From: Halarchaeoplasma sp046498385
Lineage (GTDB): Archaea; Thermoplasmatota; Thermoplasmata; Halarchaeoplasmatales; Halarchaeoplasmataceae
Assembly (NCBI GenBank): GCA_046498385.1
Contig: JAWOAU010000011.1
Coordinates: forward strand, 6,064 to 70,063
Direction of reading: 5' to 3'
DNA length: 64,000 nucleotides
This document shows positions 1-10,213 of this stretch, in pieces. The position numbers and the translations under genes are program-made. Under the pieces are notes generated by a model, which was not told the DNA's origin, did not search any database, and saw nothing but the letters and a program-made list of their open reading frames with translations. Each line of letters starts with the position of its first letter. The stretch's first letter is position 1.

Positions 1-3000
1 CTAACTTATGATATGCACGACCTTCAACAAGATGTACCGCAGGATTAGATCCACTTCCACCCATGAGTAACACTATGGATTCATTTGATAACTGATTTAT
101 TAGGGTAATAGCACCTTGTTGAGCAGCCATCAACCGTTTAATACCTGCGGGCGTGTCATGATCTTTCATTGAATCAGAACCGTCTATAACAATCGCGACG
201 AACACATCCGCCTTTTGTGCAATATCCCCTTCCGGTTCATACATGAAGTAGCTGTAGGGATCGCTGAAAGAGTGGTCGCTCACCACCTCGACTCCCTCAG
301 TATCGGACCAGTTACCTGCAACGTTGGTATCCAGATCTGTGTACTCCTCTCCCATGTAATCTATGGGGCTCTCTCCGCTTATGTAGGCCAGCTGTGCCTC
401 GTGGGACCACTTGCCCGGCCCTTCCTGCATATCGTCCCAGAAGTAGTAAACAGGGGTGGTGACGATGGCCTGGTTGTTGAAGCCCATAAGGTCATCGGTT
501 TCCCGTTCTCCGGGTGGATTGGGTACCTCGGGTATCTCATGCAGTGGATCCACGATCACCCTGAGATTCCTTTCGGGAGATGCGAACTCGGGGGTCCATC
601 TTAGTTCAACGTCAGCGAAGCCGTTTGCAGGTATGTATGCCGATTCGGAGCCGAGATGGTTATCACCGTCTCTGAACCGTACCAAGGCTTCGGATTCAAC
701 GCCACCGAGGTTCTGTATTCTTGTGGTGATAAAGTAAGACCTACCGATGTTGGGGTTATCACTCTCTATATCTATATCAACATCGGACACACGCAGTTCG
801 ATCCTCTCATCGTAGTGACTGAACCAGTTGTTCACCATATACAAAAATTCAGCGTGCATGGTTTCCGGTGAATAATCGAATCCCAACAAATCGTACCATT
901 GCTGATATTCCTCGTTTATAGGAGTCCTGAAATGCGATATGTCTACCGAGGAGAACACCAGGTTGTAGCCTGCCCCGGCTACTCGGTGACCGTAAGTACT
1001 ATCCGATTCTTTCAATATGGGTACTCCGTCACCCACGGTCTCGTAGGCAAAGGCATCGTCGTAGGGTTGAAGGCGATAGTTTATCCCATGGCTCAATGGA
1101 TCATCGAACACGCCTTTCAGTGCTTGAGGGGCTTGTTCTTCTGCATAAGAAGACCTATCTATGCATAGGAAGAATTCAAAGATCTCATCCATCATAGGAT
1201 CACCAGAAAGTCCTTGTAGTGCACCATCTCCCATGAGAAGCAGATTCTGAGTTCCGGGATATTCCGTATATTCCATGATATCTACCATATCATTCCAACC
1301 TAATTCACCTTCTGTTCCCGTTGTCCATATCACCAGATTAAAATTCCTCATGAAGTCCGGGGTCAAATCAAGGTCGGTAGCATTTCTTAGCATGTAGGCA
1401 TAAGTCATATCACCATATGCATTTTCAATATTCTCCACGGAATAATCAGTATCCGTTGTATCATCGACTATCAGTGTATGGAATCTTACATGGATAAATA
1501 TGTCCTGATCCGTGTAGGTTATATCGTTGTTCTCCATATTGGCCTCGGGTATACGTTGGTATGGATTCACCACTATCTTGAGTTCGTGGGTACCCACGGG
1601 TTCCGCCACCCAATCGAACTGTACAGTTATAGCGCTGTTTTTTGGTATTGCATACTCCTTGAATTTTATCTCTTCATCGTTCATCACCAAAGCCACTTCG
1701 GTGTAGTTTTGGTCCAAATCACCGTTATTACGTACGGTGGCGGTCACTTCAACAGTATCTCTGTAATTGGGCATAGGGTTATAGAATTCCTGACTAGTTA
1801 CCGCAAGATCGGTCATCCTCTCTTCCGATAGTCCACCGAGCCATGTTATAACCTTGTTCACAAGGTCCGACCGGTGACCTGTACCTGCCTCCATAATGCT
1901 GTCGATTTTTACGGACTGAAAAAAAGTCCTGTATCCCCCGGGCCCCGTGGTGTTGTACGCAATGGCAACAGTCTCATTGTTTGTGTTGTCCCTGAGTGCA
2001 GGTTTTCCTTGATCAACGGGTATGATGTAATGATCTGGCTGATAGTCCATGTGTACATTGAATGTTTCCGCCTGTAGGAATATTCCTTCATGGATACCAT
2101 CAAGATCGCCCAGCGGTGCCATAGCGTCGTTTCCCCTATCTGAATGAAGGTATGTTTCGAGGAAGTCGTGATTACTGATGTCATCTGCGATATTTTCACC
2201 TATCAACCATAATCTATGGTTCTTATCCAAAAATTCTTCCAACTCATCTTTATCGTCTTCGATAAGCGTGTCCGTATTCGATCCGGTTACCCAGATGACG
2301 AGGTCGTAGGCGGACAGCTGTATTTCACCTACATCGTATGCAGGACCGCTACCTCCAGAAGGTATGATAAAAGTGTCATGACTATAGCCTAATCCCATAA
2401 GGGTGTTTCTCATGGTCTGAGCGTCCTGGCTCAAGGTGCTGCTGGTTCGGGATAAACCCTTGTCTACCAACAGTATGGTCTGTTGCACGTCTAAATGCTT
2501 GCTGCCGTATGCTACGTTGTCGTTGTAATGCGCCTCTACAGTTACGTTGTGCACCCCTGCAGGTCTTATCCTCCAATCAGCCATTACATCTCTTCCACCA
2601 CCTGCGGGAACGGTTATGGTTTCCGTATGGACTATGCTCCACGTACCACCAGGGGAGGTGACATTGAATACGATATCGGCCATGGTTTGAGTACCCCCTC
2701 GGTTGTAAATGCCCGCACTTGCCGTTACCATCTCTCCACTGATGGGATATGCGGGGACGAACTCCATCCGCTGTTCGTCCACGCGAAGTTCAGCCTCATC
2801 GAGTTTTTCATCGGGCTCTCCTACGTTGAGTTCCAGATATGCAAAATCTCTGTTGTCACCTTCGTCGCACGCCCTTATATCCAATCTATAGGTGCCGTTT
2901 TCCAGGTCATCAGGGATTGTATGGCGCAAGTTGAAGCGGTAGACACGGTTATCTAATCGGCTATGGCGGTACATATCTTTAACTTCGCCTCCGATAGGCT

Positions 3001-3613
3001 CTAGGTCTAGGGTTACATTTAGGTCTTCAAAGGGCGAATTCATGTCCATGACCTCTACCCAGAAGGTAACTCTTTCATCAGGATATGCAAAATCATCCCC
3101 GACTATGGGATAATCTACGTCCACCGCTCTTATAATGGGAGCTAGTTCTTTAAATTCATCCCTTAGGTACATTTGGAATATGGTATGTGACCGGTACTGA
3201 TCCAGCATTACCAGCTCTATCTTTTCCGCTATAGATAGTCTAACCTGTTCAGCGCCAGAGAATTCTAAGCGTGCGGTGGCGCCTATGGTCCACTCGGAAT
3301 TTCCTCCGATGCTGGCACGTATATCGTCCTGTGATACACGTATCATATCTCGCCCTTCGTCGATAAAGAGCATCATCTCAAGGTCCTGTATCTCGATACT
3401 CTTTCCGCCCTCGTGTGATATATTCAGATAATAGGTGTCCAGTTCTTCCCAGGTTATGGATAATCTGCGGTGTTGTTGGGGTACGGGCGGTTCAAAATTT
3501 TGAACGCTGGCGAAGATGGCCGTAAAAAGCACTATCGTTATGCTTAGAGTGAGTATACTGCCCACTACCTCGGAAACACCTTCTTTGTCCAGCTTAAACC
3601 CTCTTCTTAACAT
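1..3613 (-). CDS. Giant pilin-like surface protein with CARDB and VWA domains (partial)
   Basis: An open frame of about 1204 codons runs from ATG 3613 off the left edge with no stop. Residues ~10-32 (VSEVVGSILTLSITIVLF) match the archaeal type IV pilin N-terminus processed by a class III prepilin peptidase. A beta-rich extracellular part follows: CARDB-like Ig domains near residues 160-370, 600-700 and 930-1040, two Rossmann-like domains starting LLVDK (~378) and LIVDD (~711), a WDDM jelly-roll-like segment (~1058) and the start of a VWA domain (~1135) with a DGSDS metal-site motif. Function is inferred: a secreted adhesin or pilus-tip-like protein. It is a paralogue of the gene ending at 3619, which lies 5 bases upstream in the same operon. 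The C-terminus is outside the window. Confidence 0.85.
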   Translation of the reverse strand, partial: MLRRGFKLDKEGVSEVVGSILTLSITIVLFTAIFASVQNFEPPVPQQHRRLSITWEELDTYYLNISHEGGKSIEIQDLEMMLFIDEGRDMIRVSQDDIRASIGGNSEWTIGATARLEFSGAEQVRLSIAEKIELVMLDQYRSHTIFQMYLRDEFKELAPIIRAVDVDYPIVGDDFAYPDERVTFWVEVMDMNSPFEDLNVTLDLEPIGGEVKDMYRHSRLDNRVYRFNLRHTIPDDLENGTYRLDIRACDEGDNRDFAYLELNVGEPDEKLDEAELRVDEQRMEFVPAYPISGEMVTASAGIYNRGGTQTMADIVFNVTSPGGTWSIVHTETITVPAGGGRDVMADWRIRPAGVHNVTVEAHYNDNVAYGSKHLDVQQTILLVDKGLSRTSSTLSQDAQTMRNTLMGLGYSHDTFIIPSGGSGPAYDVGEIQLSAYDLVIWVTGSNTDTLIEDDKDELEEFLDKNHRLWLIGENIADDISNHDFLETYLHSDRGNDAMAPLGDLDGIHEGIFLQAETFNVHMDYQPDHYIIPVDQGKPALRDNTNNETVAIAYNTTGPGGYRTFFQSVKIDSIMEAGTGHRSDLVNKVITWLGGLSEERMTDLAVTSQEFYNPMPNYRDTVEVTATVRNNGDLDQNYTEVALVMNDEEIKFKEYAIPKNSAITVQFDWVAEPVGTHELKIVVNPYQRIPEANMENNDITYTDQDIFIHVRFHTLIVDDTTDTDYSVENIENAYGDMTYAYMLRNATDLDLTPDFMRNFNLVIWTTGTEGELGWNDMVDIMEYTEYPGTQNLLLMGDGALQGLSGDPMMDEIFEFFLCIDRSSYAEEQAPQALKGVFDDPLSHGINYRLQPYDDAFAYETVGDGVPILKESDSTYGHRVAGAGYNLVFSSVDISHFRTPINEEYQQWYDLLGFDYSPETMHAEFLYMVNNWFSHYDERIELRVSDVDIDIESDNPNIGRSYFITTRIQNLGGVESEALVRFRDGDNHLGSESAYIPANGFADVELRWTPEFASPERNLRVIVDPLHEIPEVPNPPGERETDDLMGFNNQAIVTTPVYYFWDDMQEGPGKWSHEAQLAYISGESPIDYMGEEYTDLDTNVAGNWSDTEGVEVVSDHSFSDPYSYFMYEPEGDIAQKADVFVAIVIDGSDSMKDHDTPAGIKRLMAAQQGAITLINQLSNESIVLLMGGSGSNPAVHLVEGRAYHKL

Positions 3614-3618
3614 GGATA

Positions 3619-6600
3619 TCAACCTTCTTCTATAGAGCTACCGCTCACGATAACGTTATCAACGTAGAAACCGGCATCCTCCCCGGGATCATCGTAGTGA
3701 TTGTAACTACCGGTGGTTGTGATCATCCTGAATCGTATGCGGATAACTTCACCTCTGAAGTCAGATAGATCCGTCTCCAACCTAGCTAGAGACTCGGCAG
3801 AGGTCCATCCGTGACCTATGTCTGTTCCCTGATATCCATCACCGCCGCCGGAAACACCCCATGAAGTTCTAACACCCAAGTTGATGGCCTGCCACGTCCG
3901 TCCGCCGTCGGTGGTGATCTCCACCCGAAATCCGTCCGGTGGTGCGCCGGATTGAATATTGAAATTGAACTTAAAGTACGCGCTAAGTGTTGCATTTCGT
4001 GCGTTTGTCAGGTCTATGGAGGTGGTTATCAAGCTGTTGTCTATTCCGCTCTTCAGGTAATCTCCGTCGGGATCGGTAGGATGAGCGTTGCGCCACGCGG
4101 TGGTCGGATTTCCGTCCCAACCGGTGACCTCTTCCGTTCTCCAGACGTCCCGATGAGAATCAGTCAGATCATTATCGCCTCTGCTCACCACCATCCGTAC
4201 GTCATCCAGGTACCAACCGTAACCTGTACCACCACCGTACTGGGTGTAGTTGAACATTATCCTTACATCGTCCTCATAACCCTCGGGAACGTACCGCAGC
4301 ACGTTTATCTGTACCCTGTCCCAGCCGAAGGCTCCCCCACCGCTGGTACCACTCCACGCGAAGTTGATATCATTCCCGAAGCTGTCCGTTCTTGTAACAT
4401 CCATGTCAAGATTACTGGTGTAGGCCCCTTCCGTTGGTATTGCGTAGGTCCATGCGTAACCGTGTTCGTCCACCCAATCTGCATCGAGATCCTCATCGGC
4501 CATCACGCCTACCATCACGAAACCACCATTGGTACCGGTAACCATTCTGTACTTCGAGCGGAAGACGAGTCCAGCTTGCTGGTAATCCTGGAGGCTGAAG
4601 GATGGTGTGATCGCGGTTTTGTTGGTATTTTGCTCTCCAGGTTCACCGGGGTCGAGGTCATCGGGATCCTCTCCCTCAGCAACAGTGGTGAATGACCATG
4701 TTGCGGATTCATTCGTCATTGTTCCATCAAATGCTATTGCATACCATGAGTATTCAACTTCATATTCAAGACCGTACCATCTAACCCCCGGGGTTCTAGT
4801 TCCACTGGGAACATCAAGATCGAAACCGATCAAATTGTCGTTGGATGCATCAAAGAATGCCACATCCATTGCTTTATCATCCGGGTGGGACACATATACA
4901 CTCAGACTCGGTGTTGTGCTAACTGATGTTGCCCCGTCGGTGGGGTTTGGGTTTGTAGGTGAATCCGGAGGGTTTATTGCGGAATCCGAATGGGTAAACC
5001 CTTCTATACGAGAATTGTGATCTTCATCACCCCATGAGAAATATGAATATGTTCGTGTCCACCAGTATCCGTCCCTCTGTGTATAGTAATAAACAGTCCA
5101 TTCGTTATCACGTAAGCTAACAGCACCCAGTTGTTCTGTGGTGAATTCGGCTCTTTGATTCCATGCACCACTTCCAAATCTATCGTAAACCCTCACAACG
5201 ATGGAATCGGTAGTTGAAATTGAACTGTAAGGAGGTGTCCATGTTGCAGATTGAATACCCTCGCCGTTTGAACTGCGTGATACTTGAGCAACAGGAGTTC
5301 CCGTTGTTATCTCTTCCGTACCACCCATCTCGTCCCGGGCCCAAACTCTTATGCCCCATGTAACTGCAACATTAGAATCGATATCGTCTCCAACCGTATC
5401 AAAATCCAACCCGGGGCCGTCGGATTCCAATCTATATGTATCCAAGCCGTTGACATCCCAGGTCGTTGTTTTCATATATCGTGTTTCCGTAGTCTGTGCC
5501 CAACTATTTCTTGAAGTATATTCAGTACCAGTATCGTAGATGGCTATATCGTTGTCGGGAATAGATGTAACATTACCGGCTTCCGCTGACTCCTGAACAA
5601 CCTCACTGAATATCTGTTGGAATATGCCTCCGAGTTGATCTGAATCAGGGGCATAGAAGTAACTCCCGTTGGTTGACTTTGCTATCTGGATTAATTGATA
5701 TTCGCTCGTGAACGGGTATTCGGATGCAAAGGGAGACATGTAACTGGCATCTCCTGAAGGCAGATACGCACTGGGTGATGTACCCAATGCAACCGTGTAC
5801 GTTAACATCGGTGCATTCACAAGAGCCAAACGTTCTGTGGAACGACTACTTGATCTTCTGTATAGGAGTTCTATCCAATCCACACTACCGTCATCCCAAC
5901 GTAGTACATCATTATTAGATCCACCTTGATCTCGGTAATCGAATGCATCATCACCCCATTCGTGACCGCCATCAACTCCCCAGGTATGATCCAAAGGTCC
6001 AACCCCTCGAACGCATCCGGGGGCATAAATATTACTTCCTCTTTCCGGAGGATCATCAGCAAAATGTTCATCATCACCGTCGGTGAATAGTATAGTCGCT
6101 TGAACATAGTCTTCATCAGGAATACCGGTTGGTCTTGGATTGTCAATCACATGGTTCAAGGTATAACCTGATGCATCCCAAAGGGGCGTCCCCCCACTTG
6201 CTGTGAAATCGTCTACTCTGGATTTAAAGAAATCCTTGTTGTCGTCCGTCATGTATCTGAAATCTTCCCATAGGAAGGAGCCATCATCTTTATGATAACT
6301 GTCCAAATTAAACAAAGCTACCCGATCGTTCTCATCGAACATGTCTATCAGATCTTTGGTTGCTATTTTTGCATCCTCGATTTTATCCCCGGACATACTT
6401 CCCGTGGTATCTACCATAACGCCCATATCTATCGGTAACCTGCCGCCGCTTATCTCTCCGCCGACGGACTCCTTGAGATGATACGAGTACGGGTCGCTGA
6501 AGGCGTATTCATCGGTATTATTGATACCCTCGGACATATCGTTGTCCCAATCATCGATGATTTCGGTGTAAACCGAGTCGTACTCTCCACTGAGATATTC

Positions 6601-9600
6601 AAGGGGATGCTCTCCGTTGACGTTCATTATGGTGGCTTCGGTCTCCCAGTTATCCGCCCCGCTCTCCATATCATCCCAGAAGTAGTAGACCGGCGTCTCT
6701 ATGAGGGCGTGGTTGTTGAAGCCCATGGTATTGTCGCCGATCTCGTCCACGGTACAGCGGGGGTCCACCAGCACACGTACGGGACGTACCGGACCGGCGA
6801 ACAGCGGTCTCCACATAACTTCCGCAGTCGCACTGCCCCCGGAAGGTATGTACATGCTCTCAGAGGCGATGTGGGAGTCTCCGTCCTTGAAGCGGACCAG
6901 GGCATCGGAGGGACTGTGTCCTAAGTTCGTTATGGTAGCACTCAAAAGATAAGAACGGCCGAGCATGGGTTGTTGTTCCTCTACGCTTATGTCCACCGAG
7001 GATATCTTGAGTTCAACCCTCTCGTCAACGTTCCCTAGATGATCGGTGACCATGTATGTTAACTCGGTTTGCACGGGTAAGGAATCCAAGTCGATGTCCT
7101 CCTGGAAATCGTCGTACCAATCATCCAGGTAGACAGGACCTGTAAGACGGGCAAGGTCCATACCCAGGAAGATCACCTTTGAATCCTCGTAATCGTTTCT
7201 CGCACCTATCAGGGCATCCTTCTCATCGTTGTGGTAAGTGTATGCGAATCCGTGGCCACCGTTCAATACAAAAGTAGTGTGGGATCCATCCTCACCGTCA
7301 ACACTGTATTCCATACCATGACCCAGTTCGTCGTCTATCTCTCCTCTTATCTCGTGAGGTGCATTGGTAACATTTCCAATATCACCTAAATTTCCGCTTA
7401 TACCCATCACATCGTCTATGAACCCTGAATCAACTTCCCTAATATGTTCAAGCACGTTATCGCCGCTCAAAAAGAAGCTAGTCCCTTCTTTTTTGTCAAG
7501 GAATTCCTTTATACTCTCGAGCACGTCTCCAGATATAGCCTCTTTTACTTCCCCTGCATCCCAGTACACTGTATTGTAGCGTTTCAGAGTTTCGTTTATG
7601 TCTATGGGATCCCCGTTTTCATCTTCTATGCTTTCATCTTGGTAAGTGTAAATATTATGTGCGTACCCCAGTTCTTCCAAAGTGCTCTGGAGCGGCGTAT
7701 CCTCTCCTTCGACCCGGGCATTCACCAGCATCACCGAGAAGCGCACGTTCACCGTGTAGTCAACGTCGGTGTAGCGTATATCGTTGTTCTCCTGAGTTGT
7801 CTCTTCTACACGGTTGTAGGGATCAACGACTACCAGTATCTCATGCACGCCAACCGGTTCGGCCGTCCAGTAAAAGGTAACGTCCTTTGTCTCGCCCTCA
7901 GTTATGTTAACGTACTTTCTGTAGTCCTCTCCCCTGAGATAATTACCGTTAACCTTGAGCCGTACTTCCACGTTCGTCATATTTTCCACACCGTTGTTGA
8001 GTATGGTCCCGGTTACGTTTACTTCTTGCTGATACATGGGATGTATCGGTCCGTAGACCCCGTCGAATTTCTGGTCGATCAGGGCAAGGTCGTTGCCGTG
8101 ACGTTGGCTGATGTTTCCAAGCCATTCGAGTACCCTGCCGGCCATCAGTAACCTGCTCCCGGGCTCCACGGACCTGAACATATAGGAGTTGAACATGGTC
8201 CTGTTTCTTCCGCCTTCCCAGCTAACACCCAGTCCACCTCCTCCGTCACCATCTGTCATTGCAAGTGTCCCTTCATCTATTGCATCGATATATCCCCCTT
8301 TCCAGGTTCCGGTTGCGGGATAATGCTGTCCCTCGGTGAAAGGCGTGTCTATACCGTATATCAGACTTTTAAAGGGTGCATCTGCATTTGCAATATCTAT
8401 CTCTGCGTGCAGGTTATCTTGGAGCCAACCATCCCAACCATTTTCTTGAGCATCGTTCAGGATACCTTCGCCTACGAGCCACAGGAATCCACCTTCTTCG
8501 ATGAACTTCGCAAGATTCTCCCGGTCAGCTTCAGTGAGGGTTCTGCGCATCTCTATATTATCTCCTCCTAGGTCCCTCCTGGTCCTACCGGTCATCCATA
8601 TGACTAGATCCTGTTCTTTCAGCGGAAACTCACCTTCATCCCAAAGGGGAGGTGAGTTTGTATATCTATAATCCTGATCTAGGCCGTCCAATGCCCCTTT
8701 CATCGCCCTTCCGTCGCTGCCATAGGTCTCTTGAGTATCGTCTACCAGTAGTATGATGGGACTTACGAACAATTCACTCCTGTCGATGTTCAAATCCGGA
8801 CTGGCATCGCTACCGCCGGTTGAAAAGATGTCGTGCAGTTCGACGGTTATCTCATGTTCACCGCTGCCGTTCACCTGCCAGGTAACCTGTAAGTCCCTGC
8901 CACCTCCAGCGGCCACGTGGAGATGCTCTATGAAGCCTATATTTTCACCGTAGTCCAACTCATCATACACTTCGTGAGGCAGTCTATCGTAAAACGAAAT
9001 GTTCATCCTGGCGGAGCTCCCGCCGTAGTTCTCTATGGTGGCCCGGACGGTAACGCTGTCTCTGTTCGTTGGATTCACAGGAATGAACTCCTGTATATTG
9101 ACACGCAAGTCGGGCTCTTCACCTACGACTCCGGCCCGGCCCACGTTTAGCGTAATGTACTCAGACCGTGACCAGGCTACGCTATTGTTCATGGTCCCGT
9201 TAACCGCCAGCTCTCGAGATATATCTTCGTTTCCCGTATGTATGTATATCCGCAGCAAATACGTACCGTTATCCTGTTCTCTAGGCACCGTGAGGGACCC
9301 TGAATGGGGGTAAACGAACCGGTTACCTTGTCTGCTCATGTTGTACAGATTGGAACCCCATGCACCACCATCCTGGAATCCTTCTATACGTCCAAGGTCG
9401 ACCATCACGTTATCTTTTATATCGTTCAAATCTCCGCCATCCCACTCTATATTAGCGTAAAGAGAAACATCTTCTCCTGCATCGACGGCTACATGCCATG
9501 GTTGGGGGTACACCACGCCGGCTTCTTTAACATAGGGACGTTCGCCGAGGATACCGCTGATGAATACTTCGCCATCCCACACGATGCCACCGTGGGTTAT

Positions 9601-10074
9601 TATCAATACGGTCAGGCGGTCGACGGAGTTCTCCATCTCACTCCAGTCTTCATAACTTAGCTTATCAGGTAGTTCGGTCACGTTTAACATAAGATTCCCT
9701 CCGATATCCCAGTATTGTTCATCCCTCCCGGTGATCTCGATTATCTCTTCGTCGTCGAACATGAAGCGGTGACTGCGAACCCTCTCGTCATAGGACACAA
9801 TATGAAGACTGGATTCACGAATATTTATGGGATGTCCTCCTTTATGTTCGATGGTTATGGTTCTGATCATCTCTTCATCCACCACCTCCCAACTAAAATT
9901 AGCTTCCATGGTCAGATAAGCGGTCCTTTCCGGCGATTCCAATCTTGTGACAGCGGCAAAGATAGTGGAAAAGAGCACTACCGTTATAGATAAAACAAGG
10001 ATGGTGCCTACCACTTCCGACACAGCACTTCCGTCTTTACTCAGTCTGCGTTTGCAAAAATCATTTCGTTTCAA
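3619..10074 (-). CDS. Giant pilin-like surface protein with CARDB, VWA and C-terminal jelly-roll domains
   Basis: About 2151 residues. I choose the TTG at 10074, not the longer frame to 10245: GGGGG lies 8 bases before it, a TATA box sits at 10117-10125, and the N-terminus then aligns with the downstream paralogue. Order: pilin-type segment (AVSEVVGTILVLSITVVLF, residues ~16-35); CARDB-like domain (~315-435); Rossmann-like domain starting LLVDDTQ (~440-640); CARDB (~655-770); second Rossmann-like domain (~775-1000); CARDB (~1020-1120); WDDMES domain (~1130-1210); VWA domain (~1212-1500) with an intact DTTGSMS metal site; an Fn3-like domain (~1690-1800); two C-terminal lamin-G/MAM-like domains. 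There is no C-terminal anchor, so the N-terminal helix should hold it in the membrane or a pilus. An adhesive role is inference; the domain calls are by eye. Confidence 0.85.
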   Translation of the reverse strand: MKRNDFCKRRLSKDGSAVSEVVGTILVLSITVVLFSTIFAAVTRLESPERTAYLTMEANFSWEVVDEEMIRTITIEHKGGHPINIRESSLHIVSYDERVRSHRFMFDDEEIIEITGRDEQYWDIGGNLMLNVTELPDKLSYEDWSEMENSVDRLTVLIITHGGIVWDGEVFISGILGERPYVKEAGVVYPQPWHVAVDAGEDVSLYANIEWDGGDLNDIKDNVMVDLGRIEGFQDGGAWGSNLYNMSRQGNRFVYPHSGSLTVPREQDNGTYLLRIYIHTGNEDISRELAVNGTMNNSVAWSRSEYITLNVGRAGVVGEEPDLRVNIQEFIPVNPTNRDSVTVRATIENYGGSSARMNISFYDRLPHEVYDELDYGENIGFIEHLHVAAGGGRDLQVTWQVNGSGEHEITVELHDIFSTGGSDASPDLNIDRSELFVSPIILLVDDTQETYGSDGRAMKGALDGLDQDYRYTNSPPLWDEGEFPLKEQDLVIWMTGRTRRDLGGDNIEMRRTLTEADRENLAKFIEEGGFLWLVGEGILNDAQENGWDGWLQDNLHAEIDIANADAPFKSLIYGIDTPFTEGQHYPATGTWKGGYIDAIDEGTLAMTDGDGGGGLGVSWEGGRNRTMFNSYMFRSVEPGSRLLMAGRVLEWLGNISQRHGNDLALIDQKFDGVYGPIHPMYQQEVNVTGTILNNGVENMTNVEVRLKVNGNYLRGEDYRKYVNITEGETKDVTFYWTAEPVGVHEILVVVDPYNRVEETTQENNDIRYTDVDYTVNVRFSVMLVNARVEGEDTPLQSTLEELGYAHNIYTYQDESIEDENGDPIDINETLKRYNTVYWDAGEVKEAISGDVLESIKEFLDKKEGTSFFLSGDNVLEHIREVDSGFIDDVMGISGNLGDIGNVTNAPHEIRGEIDDELGHGMEYSVDGEDGSHTTFVLNGGHGFAYTYHNDEKDALIGARNDYEDSKVIFLGMDLARLTGPVYLDDWYDDFQEDIDLDSLPVQTELTYMVTDHLGNVDERVELKISSVDISVEEQQPMLGRSYLLSATITNLGHSPSDALVRFKDGDSHIASESMYIPSGGSATAEVMWRPLFAGPVRPVRVLVDPRCTVDEIGDNTMGFNNHALIETPVYYFWDDMESGADNWETEATIMNVNGEHPLEYLSGEYDSVYTEIIDDWDNDMSEGINNTDEYAFSDPYSYHLKESVGGEISGGRLPIDMGVMVDTTGSMSGDKIEDAKIATKDLIDMFDENDRVALFNLDSYHKDDGSFLWEDFRYMTDDNKDFFKSRVDDFTASGGTPLWDASGYTLNHVIDNPRPTGIPDEDYVQATILFTDGDDEHFADDPPERGSNIYAPGCVRGVGPLDHTWGVDGGHEWGDDAFDYRDQGGSNNDVLRWDDGSVDWIELLYRRSSSRSTERLALVNAPMLTYTVALGTSPSAYLPSGDASYMSPFASEYPFTSEYQLIQIAKSTNGSYFYAPDSDQLGGIFQQIFSEVVQESAEAGNVTSIPDNDIAIYDTGTEYTSRNSWAQTTETRYMKTTTWDVNGLDTYRLESDGPGLDFDTVGDDIDSNVAVTWGIRVWARDEMGGTEEITTGTPVAQVSRSSNGEGIQSATWTPPYSSISTTDSIVVRVYDRFGSGAWNQRAEFTTEQLGAVSLRDNEWTVYYYTQRDGYWWTRTYSYFSWGDEDHNSRIEGFTHSDSAINPPDSPTNPNPTDGATSVSTTPSLSVYVSHPDDKAMDVAFFDASNDNLIGFDLDVPSGTRTPGVRWYGLEYEVEYSWYAIAFDGTMTNESATWSFTTVAEGEDPDDLDPGEPGEQNTNKTAITPSFSLQDYQQAGLVFRSKYRMVTGTNGGFVMVGVMADEDLDADWVDEHGYAWTYAIPTEGAYTSNLDMDVTRTDSFGNDINFAWSGTSGGGAFGWDRVQINVLRYVPEGYEDDVRIMFNYTQYGGGTGYGWYLDDVRMVVSRGDNDLTDSHRDVWRTEEVTGWDGNPTTAWRNAHPTDPDGDYLKSGIDNSLITTSIDLTNARNATLSAYFKFNFNIQSGAPPDGFRVEITTDGGRTWQAINLGVRTSWGVSGGGDGYQGTDIGHGWTSAESLARLETDLSDFRGEVIRIRFRMITTTGSYNHYDDPGEDAGFYVDNVIVSGSSIEEG

Positions 10075-10116
10075 TTTTGATACCCCCAAGGTAACACTAC
10101 AGCAAGTCTTTCTAGA

Positions 10117-10125
10117 ATATATAAA
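10117..10125 (-). promoter_or_regulatory. TATA box of the giant surface-protein operon
   Basis: Reading the minus strand, TTTATATAT lies about 45 bases before the TTG at 10074. This predicts transcription starting near 10095 with a short leader holding the GGGGG Shine-Dalgarno (10083-10087). The divergent plus-strand gene has its own TATA (TTTATAT, about 10169-10176). Confidence 0.6.
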
Positions 10126-10213
10126 CGTTGTGTGGTAATCACCATTTTCAGATGGTAATCGCACTCGACAACATTTATATCGTGTACCGCACCTAAACCC
10201 TCTTTGAAATAAC

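Noticed and set aside
4305..4712. Several overlapping frames of 60-250 codons opposite the giant surface genes (both strands).
   Set aside because: They lie antisense to or in other frames of clearly coding, domain-bearing sequence and have no starts, ribosome sites or family likeness.
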